Of a stretch of DNA of 64,000 nucleotides, positions 15,949 to 24,450 are shown piece by piece. How positions within the stretch are numbered: the stretch's first letter is position 1; the number at the start of each line of letters is the position of its first letter. Both the position numbers and the translations under genes were made by a program. Origin of the DNA: Actinoallomurus soli (lineage in GTDB: Bacteria > Actinomycetota > Actinomycetes > Streptosporangiales > Streptosporangiaceae). Under the pieces are notes generated by a model. The model ran no database searches. It was given only the letters and a program-made list of their open reading frames with translations, and had not been told where the DNA came from. Location of the stretch: positions 1 through 64,000 of the forward strand of contig NZ_JAMXMV010000001.1 of assembly GCF_024055715.1 (NCBI RefSeq), written 5' to 3'.

Positions 15949-17172
15949 ATGGATAGGCTGGTGGGAGAGGTCCTCTCGCGAGTGCTGAACCGATCGCATC
16001 TGCTCCGGCCGGGGTTCACCGCGAAGATCATCTCCGATGAGGCGCGTCCGCTGGGGGTCCGGGACGCCACGGTCTACCTCGCCGACCTCGAGCAGGAGAA
16101 CCTGCGGTCGATGCCGCGGGTGGACGGCCGGATCGTGCCGACGCTGGCGATCGACTCGACCCTCGCCGGGCGGAGCTACCGGGCGCTCAAGGTGCAGTAC
16201 GGCCCGCCGGACGAGGACGGGCTGTACCACGTGTGGCTGCCGCTGATGGACGGCAGCGAACGGATGGGCGTGCTGGAACTCGTCGTCGGGGACACCGACG
16301 AGGAGACGCTGAACTGGTGCCGGGCGCTCGCCTCGCTGGCGGGCCTCATGATCGTCAGCAAGAGTCACTACAGCGACATCCACGCCCAGGTCCGGCGGAG
16401 CCAGCGGATGGCGTTGCAGGCCGAGATGGTGTGGGCGTTCATGGCGCCGCCGATGTTCGCCACCGACGACTTCGTCGTCGCCTGTGCGCTCAGGCCGATG
16501 TACGGGGTGGGCGGTGACGCCTACGACTTCTCGTTGCTCGGCGACCATCTGCAGGTCATGATCCTGGACGCGGTCGGGCACGACCTCGCGTCCGGGCTGA
16601 TCGCCAGCGTCGCGCTGGCCAGTTGCCGCAACACCCGCCGTGCCGGCGGGGACCTCGGCGCCATGGTGGCGTACGCGGACCACGCGATCGCCAGCCAGTT
16701 CGGCCGTTCGCGGTTCGCGACGGCGCTGCTGTGCGACCTCGACGTCGAGACCGGCCTGTTCAGCTGGATTCCCTGCGGCCACCCGCCGCCGCTGCTGATC
16801 CGGGAGAACAAGGTCGTCAAGGAGCTCTTCCACCGGCCGCGGCTTCCCCTGGGCCTGGTGAGCGAGGGGGAGGGCCCGAGCTTCGACGAGAGCCCGCCCC
16901 TCTACACCGAGCAGCTCCAGCCACGGGACCGCCTGCTGCTCTACACCGACGGCGTCGTCGAGGCGCGGGCCGCCGACGGGAGTCTGTTCGGCGTGCGGCG
17001 CCTCAGCGACTTCGTCATCCGGCACAGCGCGGCCGGTATCCCGGCCCCGGAGACGCTGCGCCGCCTCAACCGCGCCGTCATCGACTTCCAGCACGGCCGG
17101 CTGGGCGATGACGCCACCACCGTGCTCGTGCAGTGGCGTCCCGAGGACCTGCGGCCGACGTTCGAGTTCTGA
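15949..17172 (+). CDS. PP2C/SpoIIE-type serine phosphatase with N-terminal GAF-like domain
   Basis: A 407-residue regulator phosphatase of the RsbU/SpoIIE type. Such proteins usually dephosphorylate anti-anti-sigma factors and thereby switch sigma factors on. The N-terminal 170 residues look like a sensory GAF domain. The PPM catalytic core begins near residue 180 with metal-binding Asp in GVGGDAYDF, then ILDAVGHDLASGL, LLYTDGVVEARAADG and the final GDDATTVLV. No membrane segment is visible, so it is cytoplasmic. Its partners are not encoded nearby. It ends 9 bases from the convergent modA stop. Confidence 0.85.
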   Translation: MDRLVGEVLSRVLNRSHLLRPGFTAKIISDEARPLGVRDATVYLADLEQENLRSMPRVDGRIVPTLAIDSTLAGRSYRALKVQYGPPDEDGLYHVWLPLMDGSERMGVLELVVGDTDEETLNWCRALASLAGLMIVSKSHYSDIHAQVRRSQRMALQAEMVWAFMAPPMFATDDFVVACALRPMYGVGGDAYDFSLLGDHLQVMILDAVGHDLASGLIASVALASCRNTRRAGGDLGAMVAYADHAIASQFGRSRFATALLCDLDVETGLFSWIPCGHPPPLLIRENKVVKELFHRPRLPLGLVSEGEGPSFDESPPLYTEQLQPRDRLLLYTDGVVEARAADGSLFGVRRLSDFVIRHSAAGIPAPETLRRLNRAVIDFQHGRLGDDATTVLVQWRPEDLRPTFEF

Positions 17173-17181
17173 CCCGGACTC

Positions 17182-17928
17182 TCAGGGGGTCGGGAAGCCG
17201 TACTTGCGGAGGATCGCCGTCGCGGTGGAGGAGCGGAGCCAGGCGACGAAGTCCTTCGCGGCCTCCTCGTGGGCGCTCGCGCGCAGCGCGGCGGCGAAGT
17301 AGGTCGCGGTGACGTTCTGCTGGGCCGGGATCGGCACGCTGGTCGCCGCGATGCCCGCCGACCGCATGTCGGTGACGTAGACGATGCCCGCGTCGGCCGC
17401 GCCCGTACGGACGCGGGTGAGCACGGTGCGGGCGTCGGCCTCCTCCGACCGCGGCCGTACGACGACGCCCGCCTTGGCCAGGACCTGGGCGGCGTACCGT
17501 CCCACCGGCACGATCGGGCCGCCCAGGACCACGCGCAGCCGACGATCGGCGAGGGAGGCGAGGCCCTGAACGTGCCGGGGGTTGCCGGGCGCGACGGCGA
17601 TGGTCATGGAGTTGTAGGCGAACGCGCGCCGGCCGGTGACCCGGTCGGCGACGGTGTCCATGGACGCCTGGTCCGCGGTCGCCAGCACGTCGGCGGGCTC
17701 CCGCTCCTCGACGTCCATCGCCAGGTCCTGCGAGCCCGCGAACTCGAACCGCACGGTCACGTTCCTGGCGGCCGCGCCGTACGCCGTGCCGAGCTCCTCG
17801 AACGCCTCGGTCAGCGACGAGGCGGCCAGGACGTTCAGGGTGATCCGCTCGTCGCCGGAGGCGATGCCACAGCCGGACAGCGCCAGCGCGACCGCGGCCA
17901 GCGCGGCGACACGGGGCATGGGGGGCAT
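17182..17928 (-). CDS. modA: Molybdate-type ABC substrate-binding lipoprotein, first copy
   Basis: A 248-residue periplasmic-type binding protein for an oxyanion, most likely molybdate. It has a lipoprotein signal (ALALSGCG) and the ModA start LNVLAASSLTEAFEELG. The ADVLATADQASM segment is next, followed by the AGIVYVTDM segment. The start at 17928 is supported by a TAAAGT -10 box (17936-17941, minus strand) 7 bases ahead, which implies a leaderless mRNA. A start at 17919 is also possible. It lies just downstream of modC but seems to have its own promoter. Two binding proteins with a single permease suggest different substrates or affinities. Confidence 0.8.
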   Translation of the reverse strand: MPPMPRVAALAAVALALSGCGIASGDERITLNVLAASSLTEAFEELGTAYGAAARNVTVRFEFAGSQDLAMDVEEREPADVLATADQASMDTVADRVTGRRAFAYNSMTIAVAPGNPRHVQGLASLADRRLRVVLGGPIVPVGRYAAQVLAKAGVVVRPRSEEADARTVLTRVRTGAADAGIVYVTDMRSAGIAATSVPIPAQQNVTATYFAAALRASAHEEAAKDFVAWLRSSTATAILRKYGFPTP

Positions 17929-18005
17929 GCGCGCTACTTTAGGGCGACCCATCCGCCATTACCGGGCACAACGCGCCGTCGGCGCAGATATCGGCGTCTC
18001 GTGGT

Positions 18006-19040
18006 TCAGGCCGGATACGCGTGCGTCTCGGTGGCCTTGACCGCCGCCCAGACGCGGTCGCCCTCGGCGAGGCGGAGTTCGGCGAGCGCGGCGGGCGTCA
18101 CGTCGGCGGCGGCCGGCACGGGTCCCTCCAGGTGGACCCGGATCTGGTCCGCGTGGGGTTCGATGCCGCCGACGGTCGCCTCCCAGAGGTTGCGCGGGCT
18201 GCCGTCGGGGCGCGTACGGAACAGCGCGACCGCCGATGGGGGGAAGGCCAGGAAGACCTCACCGTCCAGGGCCTCGGCGGTGTTGAAGGTGACGGCGTCG
18301 CCGGGCAGAACGACGGAGTGGCCGCCGGCCGTCCCCCGGTAGAGGTTGAGGCCGACGAGCCGGGCGACGTAGTCGGTCCGCGGGTGCCGGGCGACGTGGG
18401 CGGGCGTCCCCTCCTGGACGACGGCGCCGTTCTCGATGACCACGAGCCGGTCGGCCAGCGCCATGGCGTCGAGGGCGTCGTGCGTGACGAGGACGGCCAC
18501 GCCGTCGAAGGCGGCGAGGTGGCGGCGCAGTCCGGCGCGTACGGTCAGGCGGGTGTGCGCGTCGAGCGCGGACAGCGGTTCGTCGAGCAGCAGGAGCCGG
18601 GGCCGTACGGCCAGCGCGCGGGCGAGCGCGACGCGCTGCGCCTGCCCGCCCGACAGCGTGCGGGGCCGGCGGGCCGCCTGGTCGGAGAGGCCCACGCGCT
18701 CCAGCCACTCCGCCGCCAGCCGGCGGGCCTCCCTCCGGCCGACGCCCTGGCAGCGGGGGCCGAACGCGACGTTCTCCAGGGCGGACAGGTGTGGGAACAG
18801 CAGGTAGTCCTGGAAGACGACGCCGACGGCGCGGCGCTCGGCGGGCCGGTCGTGCCACGGCTCGCCATCGACGTGGAGGTGGCCCTCCGACAGCGGGGTC
18901 AGGCCGGCGAGCGCGCGCAGCGCGGTGGTCTTCCCGGCGCCGTTGGGGCCCAGCAGCGCCACGACCTCGCCGGGCGCGGCGGTGAGCGCCAGGTCGAGGG
19001 TGAAGGCCGCGCGCCGTACGACCAGCCGAGCGTCGATCAC
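18006..19040 (-). CDS. modC: Molybdate ABC transporter ATP-binding protein ModC
   Basis: The 344-residue ATPase subunit energises molybdate uptake. It has Walker A GPNGAGKTTAL near residue 35, the signature LSGGQAQRVALARAL near 130, Walker B RLLLLDEPLSALD near 150, and the H-loop VLVTHD. The C-terminal 65 residues form a TOBE/Mop-type regulatory domain (about 280-344). The start GTG 19040 overlaps the modB stop (GTGA). It is the last gene of the regulator-modA-modB-modC unit. Confidence 0.93.
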   Translation of the reverse strand: MIDARLVVRRAAFTLDLALTAAPGEVVALLGPNGAGKTTALRALAGLTPLSEGHLHVDGEPWHDRPAERRAVGVVFQDYLLFPHLSALENVAFGPRCQGVGRREARRLAAEWLERVGLSDQAARRPRTLSGGQAQRVALARALAVRPRLLLLDEPLSALDAHTRLTVRAGLRRHLAAFDGVAVLVTHDALDAMALADRLVVIENGAVVQEGTPAHVARHPRTDYVARLVGLNLYRGTAGGHSVVLPGDAVTFNTAEALDGEVFLAFPPSAVALFRTRPDGSPRNLWEATVGGIEPHADQIRVHLEGPVPAAADVTPAALAELRLAEGDRVWAAVKATETHAYPA

Positions 19041-19813
19041 GACACCCACCGCCCCCGCAGTCCGGCCAGGACGACGACCGAGACGGCCAGCAGCACGAGG
19101 CTGAGCACGATGGCGGCCTGTGGGTCGTTCTCCAGGGCGAGGTAGACGGCCAGCGGCATCGTCTGGGTACGGCCGGGGAGGTTGCCGGCGAACGTGATCG
19201 TGGCGCCGAACTCGCCGAGCGCCCGTGCCCAGCACAGCACCGCTCCGGCGCCGACCCCGGGCGCGATCAGGGGCAGCGTGACGCGCCGGAACGTCGTCCA
19301 CCGCGATGCGCCGAGCGTGGCGGCGGCGTCCTCGTAGCGCAGGTCGGCCGCGCGCACCGCGCCCTCCACGCTGATCACGAGGAACGGCAGGGCCACGAAC
19401 GCCTCCGCCAGCACCACGCCCGCGGTCGTGAACGGCAGCGTCAGGCCGAACCAGCGGTCCAGCCAGTGCCCCACCAGGCCGTTGCGGCCGAGCGCCAGGA
19501 GCAGCGCCACGCCGCCGACGACCGGGGGGAGCACCAGGGGCACGGTGACGAGGGCGCGCACGAGCCGCCGGCCGGGGAAGTCGATCCGCGCCAGCACCCA
19601 GGCCAGCGGGACTCCCAGGAGCAGGCAGAGCAGCGTGGCGAGCGTCGCGCTGAGCAGGGACAGCCGGAGGGCGTCGAGGATCTCGGGCCGGGCCAGGCGG
19701 GTGCCGAGCGTCGACCACGGCGCGCGCACCAGCAGGCCGAGGAGCGGCAGGACGAGGAAGGCGAGCCCGATCAGGGCGGGCAGCACCAGCATCCACGGCG
19801 CCCGCCGGTTCAC
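19037..19813 (-). CDS. modB: Molybdate ABC transporter permease ModB
   Basis: A 258-residue inner-membrane permease with about six hydrophobic segments. The EAA loop, DAAATLGASRWTTFRRVTLP near residue 165, is where the ATPase docks. It overlaps modA upstream and modC downstream by 4 bases each, so stoichiometric expression by coupling is likely. The family is clear; the substrate (molybdate versus tungstate) is inferred from the operon. Confidence 0.93.
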   Translation of the reverse strand: MNRRAPWMLVLPALIGLAFLVLPLLGLLVRAPWSTLGTRLARPEILDALRLSLLSATLATLLCLLLGVPLAWVLARIDFPGRRLVRALVTVPLVLPPVVGGVALLLALGRNGLVGHWLDRWFGLTLPFTTAGVVLAEAFVALPFLVISVEGAVRAADLRYEDAAATLGASRWTTFRRVTLPLIAPGVGAGAVLCWARALGEFGATITFAGNLPGRTQTMPLAVYLALENDPQAAIVLSLVLLAVSVVVLAGLRGRWVS

Positions 19814-20595
19814 GGTTTCTCGAACCCCGCCTGCTGCAGCGTCGCCTGGCCCTGGGGGGAGAGCACCGACTGGACGAACTCCCCGGCGAGACCGGGCTGG
19901 GGCGCCTTGGTGAGCGCGGCGATCGGGTAGTCGTTGATCGCCTGGGCGGCCTCCGGGAAGTCGATGCCCCGGACCTGCCCGGCGGCCGCCTTGACGTCCG
20001 TGCGGTAGACGAGGGCGGCGTCCGCCTCGTTCAGCCGGACCTTCGTGAGGGCGGCCTTGACGTCCTGCTCCTGGGAGACCGGCCTGACGGTGAGCCCAGC
20101 GGCCTTGAGCGCCTTGAGCGCCGCCGCGCCGCAGGGCACCTGCGGGGCGCAGAGCACGACCTTCGTCTTCGGGTTCGCCAGGTCCCTGAGCGACGTGACC
20201 TTGCCGGAGGCGCCCTTCGGGACCGCGATCTCCAGGCGGTTGCGCGCGAACACGCGCGGCGCCGAGGCCCCGCCCGCGTCGGTGACCTGCTTCATCGTGG
20301 CGGGGCTGGCCGCGGCGAACACGTCCGCCGGGGCGCCCTGGTCGATCTGCTGCGCCAGGGCCGAACTGCCGCCGAAGTTGAACTTGACCTTGACACCGGG
20401 GTGGCTCGCCTCGAACGTCCTGCCGAGGGCGGTGAACGACTCGGTGAGGGAGGCGGCGGCGAAGACGACGACGGTCCGTGTGCCGCTCTTCGTGTCGGTG
20501 CCTTTCTCGACCCCCTTGTTGCCGCAGCCGGCCGCGAGGGCGGCCGCCAGCCCGGCGATCGAGGCGATCCGGAGCGTGGCGCGGTGGCTTCTCAT
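19810..20595 (-). CDS. modA: Molybdate ABC substrate-binding lipoprotein ModA, second copy
   Basis: A 261-residue lipoprotein with signal sequence and lipobox (AALAAGCG). The ModA fold shows VVVFAAASLTESFTALG, NFGGSSALAQQIDQGAPADVF near residue 75, and DAALVYRTDVKAA near 205. It captures molybdate outside the cell for ModBC. Its start ATG 20595 overlaps the upstream regulator stop, and its stop overlaps modB. It is only distantly similar to the other copy at 17182-17928. Confidence 0.92.
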   Translation of the reverse strand: MRSHRATLRIASIAGLAAALAAGCGNKGVEKGTDTKSGTRTVVVFAAASLTESFTALGRTFEASHPGVKVKFNFGGSSALAQQIDQGAPADVFAAASPATMKQVTDAGGASAPRVFARNRLEIAVPKGASGKVTSLRDLANPKTKVVLCAPQVPCGAAALKALKAAGLTVRPVSQEQDVKAALTKVRLNEADAALVYRTDVKAAAGQVRGIDFPEAAQAINDYPIAALTKAPQPGLAGEFVQSVLSPQGQATLQQAGFEKP

Positions 20596-20978
20596 TGGGG
20601 CAGCTCCACGACGACGTTGGTGGACTTGATGACCCCCACGGCGACCACGCCGGGCTCCAGGCCGAGCTCGTCGGCCGCCTCCCGGCTCATGAGGGAGACG
20701 ACGCGGAACGGCCCGGCCTGGATCTCGACCTGCGCCATGACGCCGTCGCGTACGACCTCGGTGACGATGCCGCGCAGCCGGTTGCGGGCCGAGGACGGCA
20801 CCGTGCCGCCCCGGTCGGCGGGGGAGCGGACGAAGGCCGCCAGGTCCGCTCCCGAGACGATCCGGTGGCCCTGCTCGTCGCGCCGGGCCGGCAGTCTCTC
20901 CGAGTCGATCCACCGTCGCACCGTGTCGGCGCTGACGCCGAGCAGGGACGCGACCTCACTGATCCGGAACGCCGTCAC
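20592..20978 (-). CDS. MerR-like HTH plus Mop/TOBE-domain molybdate regulator
   Basis: A 128-residue one-component regulator. The N-terminus is a helix-turn-helix of excisionase/MerR type (FRISEVASLLGVSADTVRRW, residues 4-23). The C-terminus is a single Mop/TOBE domain that binds molybdate (about 65-128, ending AVGVIKSTNVVVELPQ). It is the first gene of the mod operon and probably represses it when molybdate is plentiful. The GTG 20978 start lies 7 bases after a TACACT -10 box, so the operon mRNA appears leaderless. Confidence 0.88.
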   Translation of the reverse strand: MTAFRISEVASLLGVSADTVRRWIDSERLPARRDEQGHRIVSGADLAAFVRSPADRGGTVPSSARNRLRGIVTEVVRDGVMAQVEIQAGPFRVVSLMSREAADELGLEPGVVAVGVIKSTNVVVELPQ

Positions 20979-20985
20979 GCGGATC

Positions 20986-21034
20986 AGTGTAACCCTCGCG
21001 GATGCGGGTAACCGCTCCGATATCCGGTATCGGA
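20986..21034 (-). promoter_or_regulatory. mod operon promoter with upstream palindrome
   Basis: On the minus strand TACACT (20986-20991) sits 7 bases before the regulator start. Upstream, TCCGATA (21016-21022) and TATCGGA (21028-21034) form a perfect 7-base palindrome around a 5-base centre. This is a plausible operator for the molybdate regulator. No good -35 box is visible, which would fit activator-dependent or weak initiation. Confidence 0.5.
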
Positions 21035-21072
21035 TGCGAGGGGTTATGGCCGTTATGCCTCGCGGTCGCGGC

Positions 21073-21672
21073 TCAGACGGTGGTGACCACCTGGTCGTAC
21101 TCCAGGCGCGGGTTGCGCGGGAACCAGGCGTCCGGGCCGGGCTTGCCGATGTTGACGACCGCGAGCACCTGGTGGCCGCCCTCGGGGAAGAACTCCTTGG
21201 CGACCCCTTCGGCGTCGAAGCCCGCCATCGGCCCGGCCGCCAGGCCGGCGGCGCGCACGCCGATGATGAAGTAGCCGACCTGGATCGCGCCGTTGAACGC
21301 GGCCATCTTGGCGCGGGCCTCGGGCACGCCGTGCAGGTCGTCCCGGGCCTGGGGGCGGTGCGGGAAGATGGTCGGCAGGTGCTCGTGGAAGTCGCTGTCG
21401 GCGGCGAGGACCGCCACCAGCGGAGCGGCGGCGGTCTTGGCCTTGTTGCCCTCGGCCATGTGCGCGACGAGGCGCTCGCGGGCCTCGGGGGAGCGGACCA
21501 GGACCACCCGCAGCGGCTGGGTGTTCATGGCGGTGGGCGCCCACTTGACGAGGTCGTAGATGGCGCGCACCTGCGCATCCGACACCGGCTCGTCCGTGAA
21601 GGTGTTCGCCGTACGGGCCTGCCGGAACAGGACGTCCTGAGCGGTGGGGTCGATGCTCAGCTGGTCGCTCAC
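21073..21672 (-). CDS. Nitroreductase-family FMN oxidoreductase (RutE/HadB-like)
   Basis: A 199-residue nitroreductase-superfamily enzyme resembling the malonic semialdehyde reductase RutE group. Visible features are the FMN-binding FRQARTANTFTDEPV segment, KWAPTAMNTQPLRVV near residue 45, FNGAIQVGYFIIGVRAAGL near 125 and the C-terminal KPGPDAWFPRNPRLE. GTG 21672 is chosen because AAGAGGAG lies 5 bases upstream. No other rut genes are nearby, so the substrate is open. A perfect palindrome upstream (21730-21747) may regulate it. Confidence 0.82.
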   Translation of the reverse strand: MSDQLSIDPTAQDVLFRQARTANTFTDEPVSDAQVRAIYDLVKWAPTAMNTQPLRVVLVRSPEARERLVAHMAEGNKAKTAAAPLVAVLAADSDFHEHLPTIFPHRPQARDDLHGVPEARAKMAAFNGAIQVGYFIIGVRAAGLAAGPMAGFDAEGVAKEFFPEGGHQVLAVVNIGKPGPDAWFPRNPRLEYDQVVTTV

Positions 21673-21729
21673 GGTCACTCCTCTTGATCGCGTCCGGTGG
21701 TCGGTCCACCCGACAGAGGTGGTGAACGT

Positions 21730-21747
21730 TGATTGAAACTTCAATCA
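21730..21747. promoter_or_regulatory. Perfect palindrome TGATTGAA-AC-TTCAATCA
   Basis: An 18-base, AT-rich, perfectly symmetric site lies 57 bases upstream of the nitroreductase start. Its shape suits a MarR- or HxlR-type repressor. Such repressors often control nitroreductases, but the matching regulator is not adjacent. Confidence 0.55.
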
Positions 21748-21789
21748 TCCCGTTCGCCGGTGTGATCCGGCTCACGAACACCCGGGTCG

Positions 21790-22656
21790 CTACAGGGCCA
21801 GGCCGAGGGTGAAGAGCGCGCCGAAGATGATCTGCAGCCGGCCGGTCTCGCCGAGCACGGCGATCAGCGCCGGGCCCTTCGCCCCGCGCAGCACCCGCAT
21901 GCTGGGCGCGATCGCCCACAGCGCCGACAGGAGCGCGATCATCGCCCACGGCCGGGAGATCGCGACGAGCACCACGCACACGAAGGCCGCCACGAAGCAC
22001 CCGGTGTACAGCAGGCGCGTGCGCCCGTCGCCGAGCAGGACCGCGAGCGTGCGCTTGCCCGCCGCGGCGTCCGTGGGGATGTCCCGCAGATTGTTGACGA
22101 CGAGCATCGAGCAGGACAGCAGCCCGACCGGCACCGCCGCCACCCACGCCGCCCACGGCAGGCTCTCCAGCTGCACGTACGCCGTGCCGACCACTGAGAC
22201 GAGGCCGAAGAACACGAAGACCGACAGCTCGCCCAGCGCGCGATAGCCGTACGGGCGGGAGCCCCCGGTGTAGAACCAGGCGGCCGCGATCGCCACCGCG
22301 CCGATCAGCACCAGCCACCAGCTCGTGACCGCCGCGAGGACCAGGCCGGCCACCGCGGCGAGCAGGAAGCAGCCGAGCGCCGCCGCCAGGACCTGCTTCG
22401 GCGGCGCGACCTTCGAGCCGACCAGCCGCATCGGGCCGACGCGGACCTCATCCGTACCGCGGATGCCGTCGCTGTAGTCGTTGGCGTAGTTCACGCCGAT
22501 CTGCAGCAGCAGCGCGACCACCAGCGCGAGCAGCGCGCGCCACCACACGAAGTGGCCGTAGCCGATCGCCACGCCGGTGCCGACGGCGACGGGGACGATG
22601 GAGTTGGGGAGGGTTCGGGGCCGCGAGCCGGCGACCCACTGGGAGAGGGTCGCCAC
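21790..22656 (-). CDS. menA: 1,4-dihydroxy-2-naphthoate polyprenyltransferase MenA
   Basis: MenA attaches a polyprenyl chain to 1,4-dihydroxy-2-naphthoate in menaquinone synthesis, at the membrane. The 288-residue UbiA-superfamily protein has about nine membrane segments. The prenyl-diphosphate motif is VNYANDYSDGIRGTD near residue 55, and the second Asp-rich motif is NNLRDIPTDAAAGKRTL near residue 185. The GTG 22656 start has GAAGGG upstream. Other men genes are not in the window. Confidence 0.93.
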   Translation of the reverse strand: MATLSQWVAGSRPRTLPNSIVPVAVGTGVAIGYGHFVWWRALLALVVALLLQIGVNYANDYSDGIRGTDEVRVGPMRLVGSKVAPPKQVLAAALGCFLLAAVAGLVLAAVTSWWLVLIGAVAIAAAWFYTGGSRPYGYRALGELSVFVFFGLVSVVGTAYVQLESLPWAAWVAAVPVGLLSCSMLVVNNLRDIPTDAAAGKRTLAVLLGDGRTRLLYTGCFVAAFVCVVLVAISRPWAMIALLSALWAIAPSMRVLRGAKGPALIAVLGETGRLQIIFGALFTLGLAL

Positions 22657-22681
22657 TATCGCCCTTCCTCGAAGCCGATGA

Positions 22682-24307
22682 TCATGCAGGTGATTCTTCC
22701 GGACCCGTGCCGGACCGCAGCCGGAGGGTCAGCAGCAGGCCGACGGCCAGGAGCGCGGCGGTGGCGAAGGCCGCGCGGTCGGTGGCCACCGCCAGGCTCT
22801 CGTCCGCGGCGCGGGACAGCCCGGGGTCCTCCCGGCGCAGGTCATGGGCGAACGTCCCGGCGCTGTCGCGCAGCCGGTCGGCGTACACCGCGCCCTGCCG
22901 GGCCGGCAGGCCCGCCTCGTGCAGCCGGGCGGTCATCGCGTGGCTCAGCCCGACCGCGAACACCGCGCCGATCAGCGCGATCCCCAGCGCCGACCCGACC
23001 TGGCGCGCCGTCGACTGGGTGCCGGAGGCGAGGCCCGTGCTGGCGGGCGGGACGTCGCGCAGCACGATCCGGGTGAGCTGACCGGTGGTGAGGCCGAGGC
23101 CGATGCCGTAGACGAGCATCCACGGGGCGAGGCCGAACCCCGTGGTGTCGGCGCGCGTGGTGAGGCCGATCAGCGCCGCCGCGATCACCTCGAGGGCCAT
23201 CCCGGCCTGCAGCATCCGGGCGGCGCCGAGGCGGCGCGACAGCCGCGCCGACATGCCGCCGGCCAGGAAGGTGCCGACGGCCAGGGGCAGGATCGCGACG
23301 CTCACCTGCAGCGGGGAGTTCCCGTGCACGTCCTGGAGGAACAGCGGCAGGACGAACATCAGCCCGAGCTCGCCCACGCTGATCAGGGAGGCCGCCGCGT
23401 TGCCGCGCCGGAAGTCGGGAATGCGGAAGAGCGAGAGGTCGAGGACGACCGGCCGCCCCGCCGTCGCCCGCGCCCGTTCCACCACGACCAGCGCGACCAG
23501 CATCACGACTCCGGCGGCCAGCGCCACCGGGATCGGCGACAGGCCGATGTCCGGCCAGCGGAACGGGCCCGCGGAGAACGGGCGCGTGGCCGACCACCAG
23601 CCGTACCGCTGGCCCTCGATCAGGGCGAACACGAGCGCCGCGAGCCCGCCCGCGCTGAGCACCGTTCCCGGCGGGTCGCCCACGCGGCGCACCGCCGGAT
23701 CACGTGTCTCGGGCACCAGGACCGCCGTGCCCGCGAGGATCAGTGCGCCGAGCGGCAGGTTCACGCCGAACGCCCAGCGCCAGCCGTACGACGTCGCGAG
23801 CCAGCCGCCGAGCAGCGGGCCGAGGGCGGCCATGCCACCGATCAGCGACCCCCAGATCCCGAACGCGATCGCCCGGTCCCGGCCCGTGAAGACGGCCGTC
23901 ACGGTGGACAGCGCCCCCGGCAGGATCATCGAAGCCCCGATCCCCTGCAGGGCCCGCGCCCCCACCAGCGCGGAGCCGCCGCCGGACAGCGCCGCCAGCA
24001 CGCTCGCCACGACGAACACGACGGTGCCGAAAACGATCATCCTGCGCCTGCCGTACGCGTCGGCCGCACGCCCGAACGGGATCAGCAGCGCCGCGAACAC
24101 CAGCGAGTAGATCGAGGTGACCCACTCCGCGCCGGTCGTCGTCAGCCGCAGCTCGGCGACGATCCGGGGCAGCATGACGTTGACGATCGTGGCGTCGACG
24201 ATGATCAACGAGACCGCGAGGCTGATCACCACCATCCCCAGCCAGCGCCGCCGTCCGGGCGAGCCGGCCGAGGACGTGGGCAGGGGAGGGGCCGAGCGCA
24301 AGGTCAT
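22682..24307 (-). CDS. MFS drug-resistance transporter, DHA2 (14-TM) family
   Basis: A 541-residue proton-driven exporter of the EmrB/QacA type. There are fourteen hydrophobic segments. Motif C region DATIVNVMLPRI is in TM1, the loop motif GRAADAYGRRRMIVFG follows TM2, and GIGASMILPGALS is in TM4. A helical cytoplasmic extension lies before the last segment. A start at ATG 24307 is used; an upstream TTG at 24355 is possible. The divergent MarR gene 143 bases away is the likely controller. The substrate is unknown. Confidence 0.85.
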   Translation of the reverse strand: MTLRSAPPLPTSSAGSPGRRRWLGMVVISLAVSLIIVDATIVNVMLPRIVAELRLTTTGAEWVTSIYSLVFAALLIPFGRAADAYGRRRMIVFGTVVFVVASVLAALSGGGSALVGARALQGIGASMILPGALSTVTAVFTGRDRAIAFGIWGSLIGGMAALGPLLGGWLATSYGWRWAFGVNLPLGALILAGTAVLVPETRDPAVRRVGDPPGTVLSAGGLAALVFALIEGQRYGWWSATRPFSAGPFRWPDIGLSPIPVALAAGVVMLVALVVVERARATAGRPVVLDLSLFRIPDFRRGNAAASLISVGELGLMFVLPLFLQDVHGNSPLQVSVAILPLAVGTFLAGGMSARLSRRLGAARMLQAGMALEVIAAALIGLTTRADTTGFGLAPWMLVYGIGLGLTTGQLTRIVLRDVPPASTGLASGTQSTARQVGSALGIALIGAVFAVGLSHAMTARLHEAGLPARQGAVYADRLRDSAGTFAHDLRREDPGLSRAADESLAVATDRAAFATAALLAVGLLLTLRLRSGTGPEESPA

Positions 24308-24450
24308 GGAAGGGTTCCAGAGCGGTCTGTTCGATCCTGAGTCGTTCGGCGTCAAAACTACCCCCGCCCTCCCGTACCCCCGCCGGGCCCCCTCACGGTG
24401 ACCTCACGACTCGGGCTCCTCACTGGCCCTCCACGCCCTGAGCACGGAGA

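Noticed and set aside
18006-19796. One 596-codon minus-strand protein covering modC and part of modB
   Set aside because: Only its last 344 residues are ModC; the rest is modB read in the wrong frame, and a GTGA overlap at 19037-19040 marks the true modC start.
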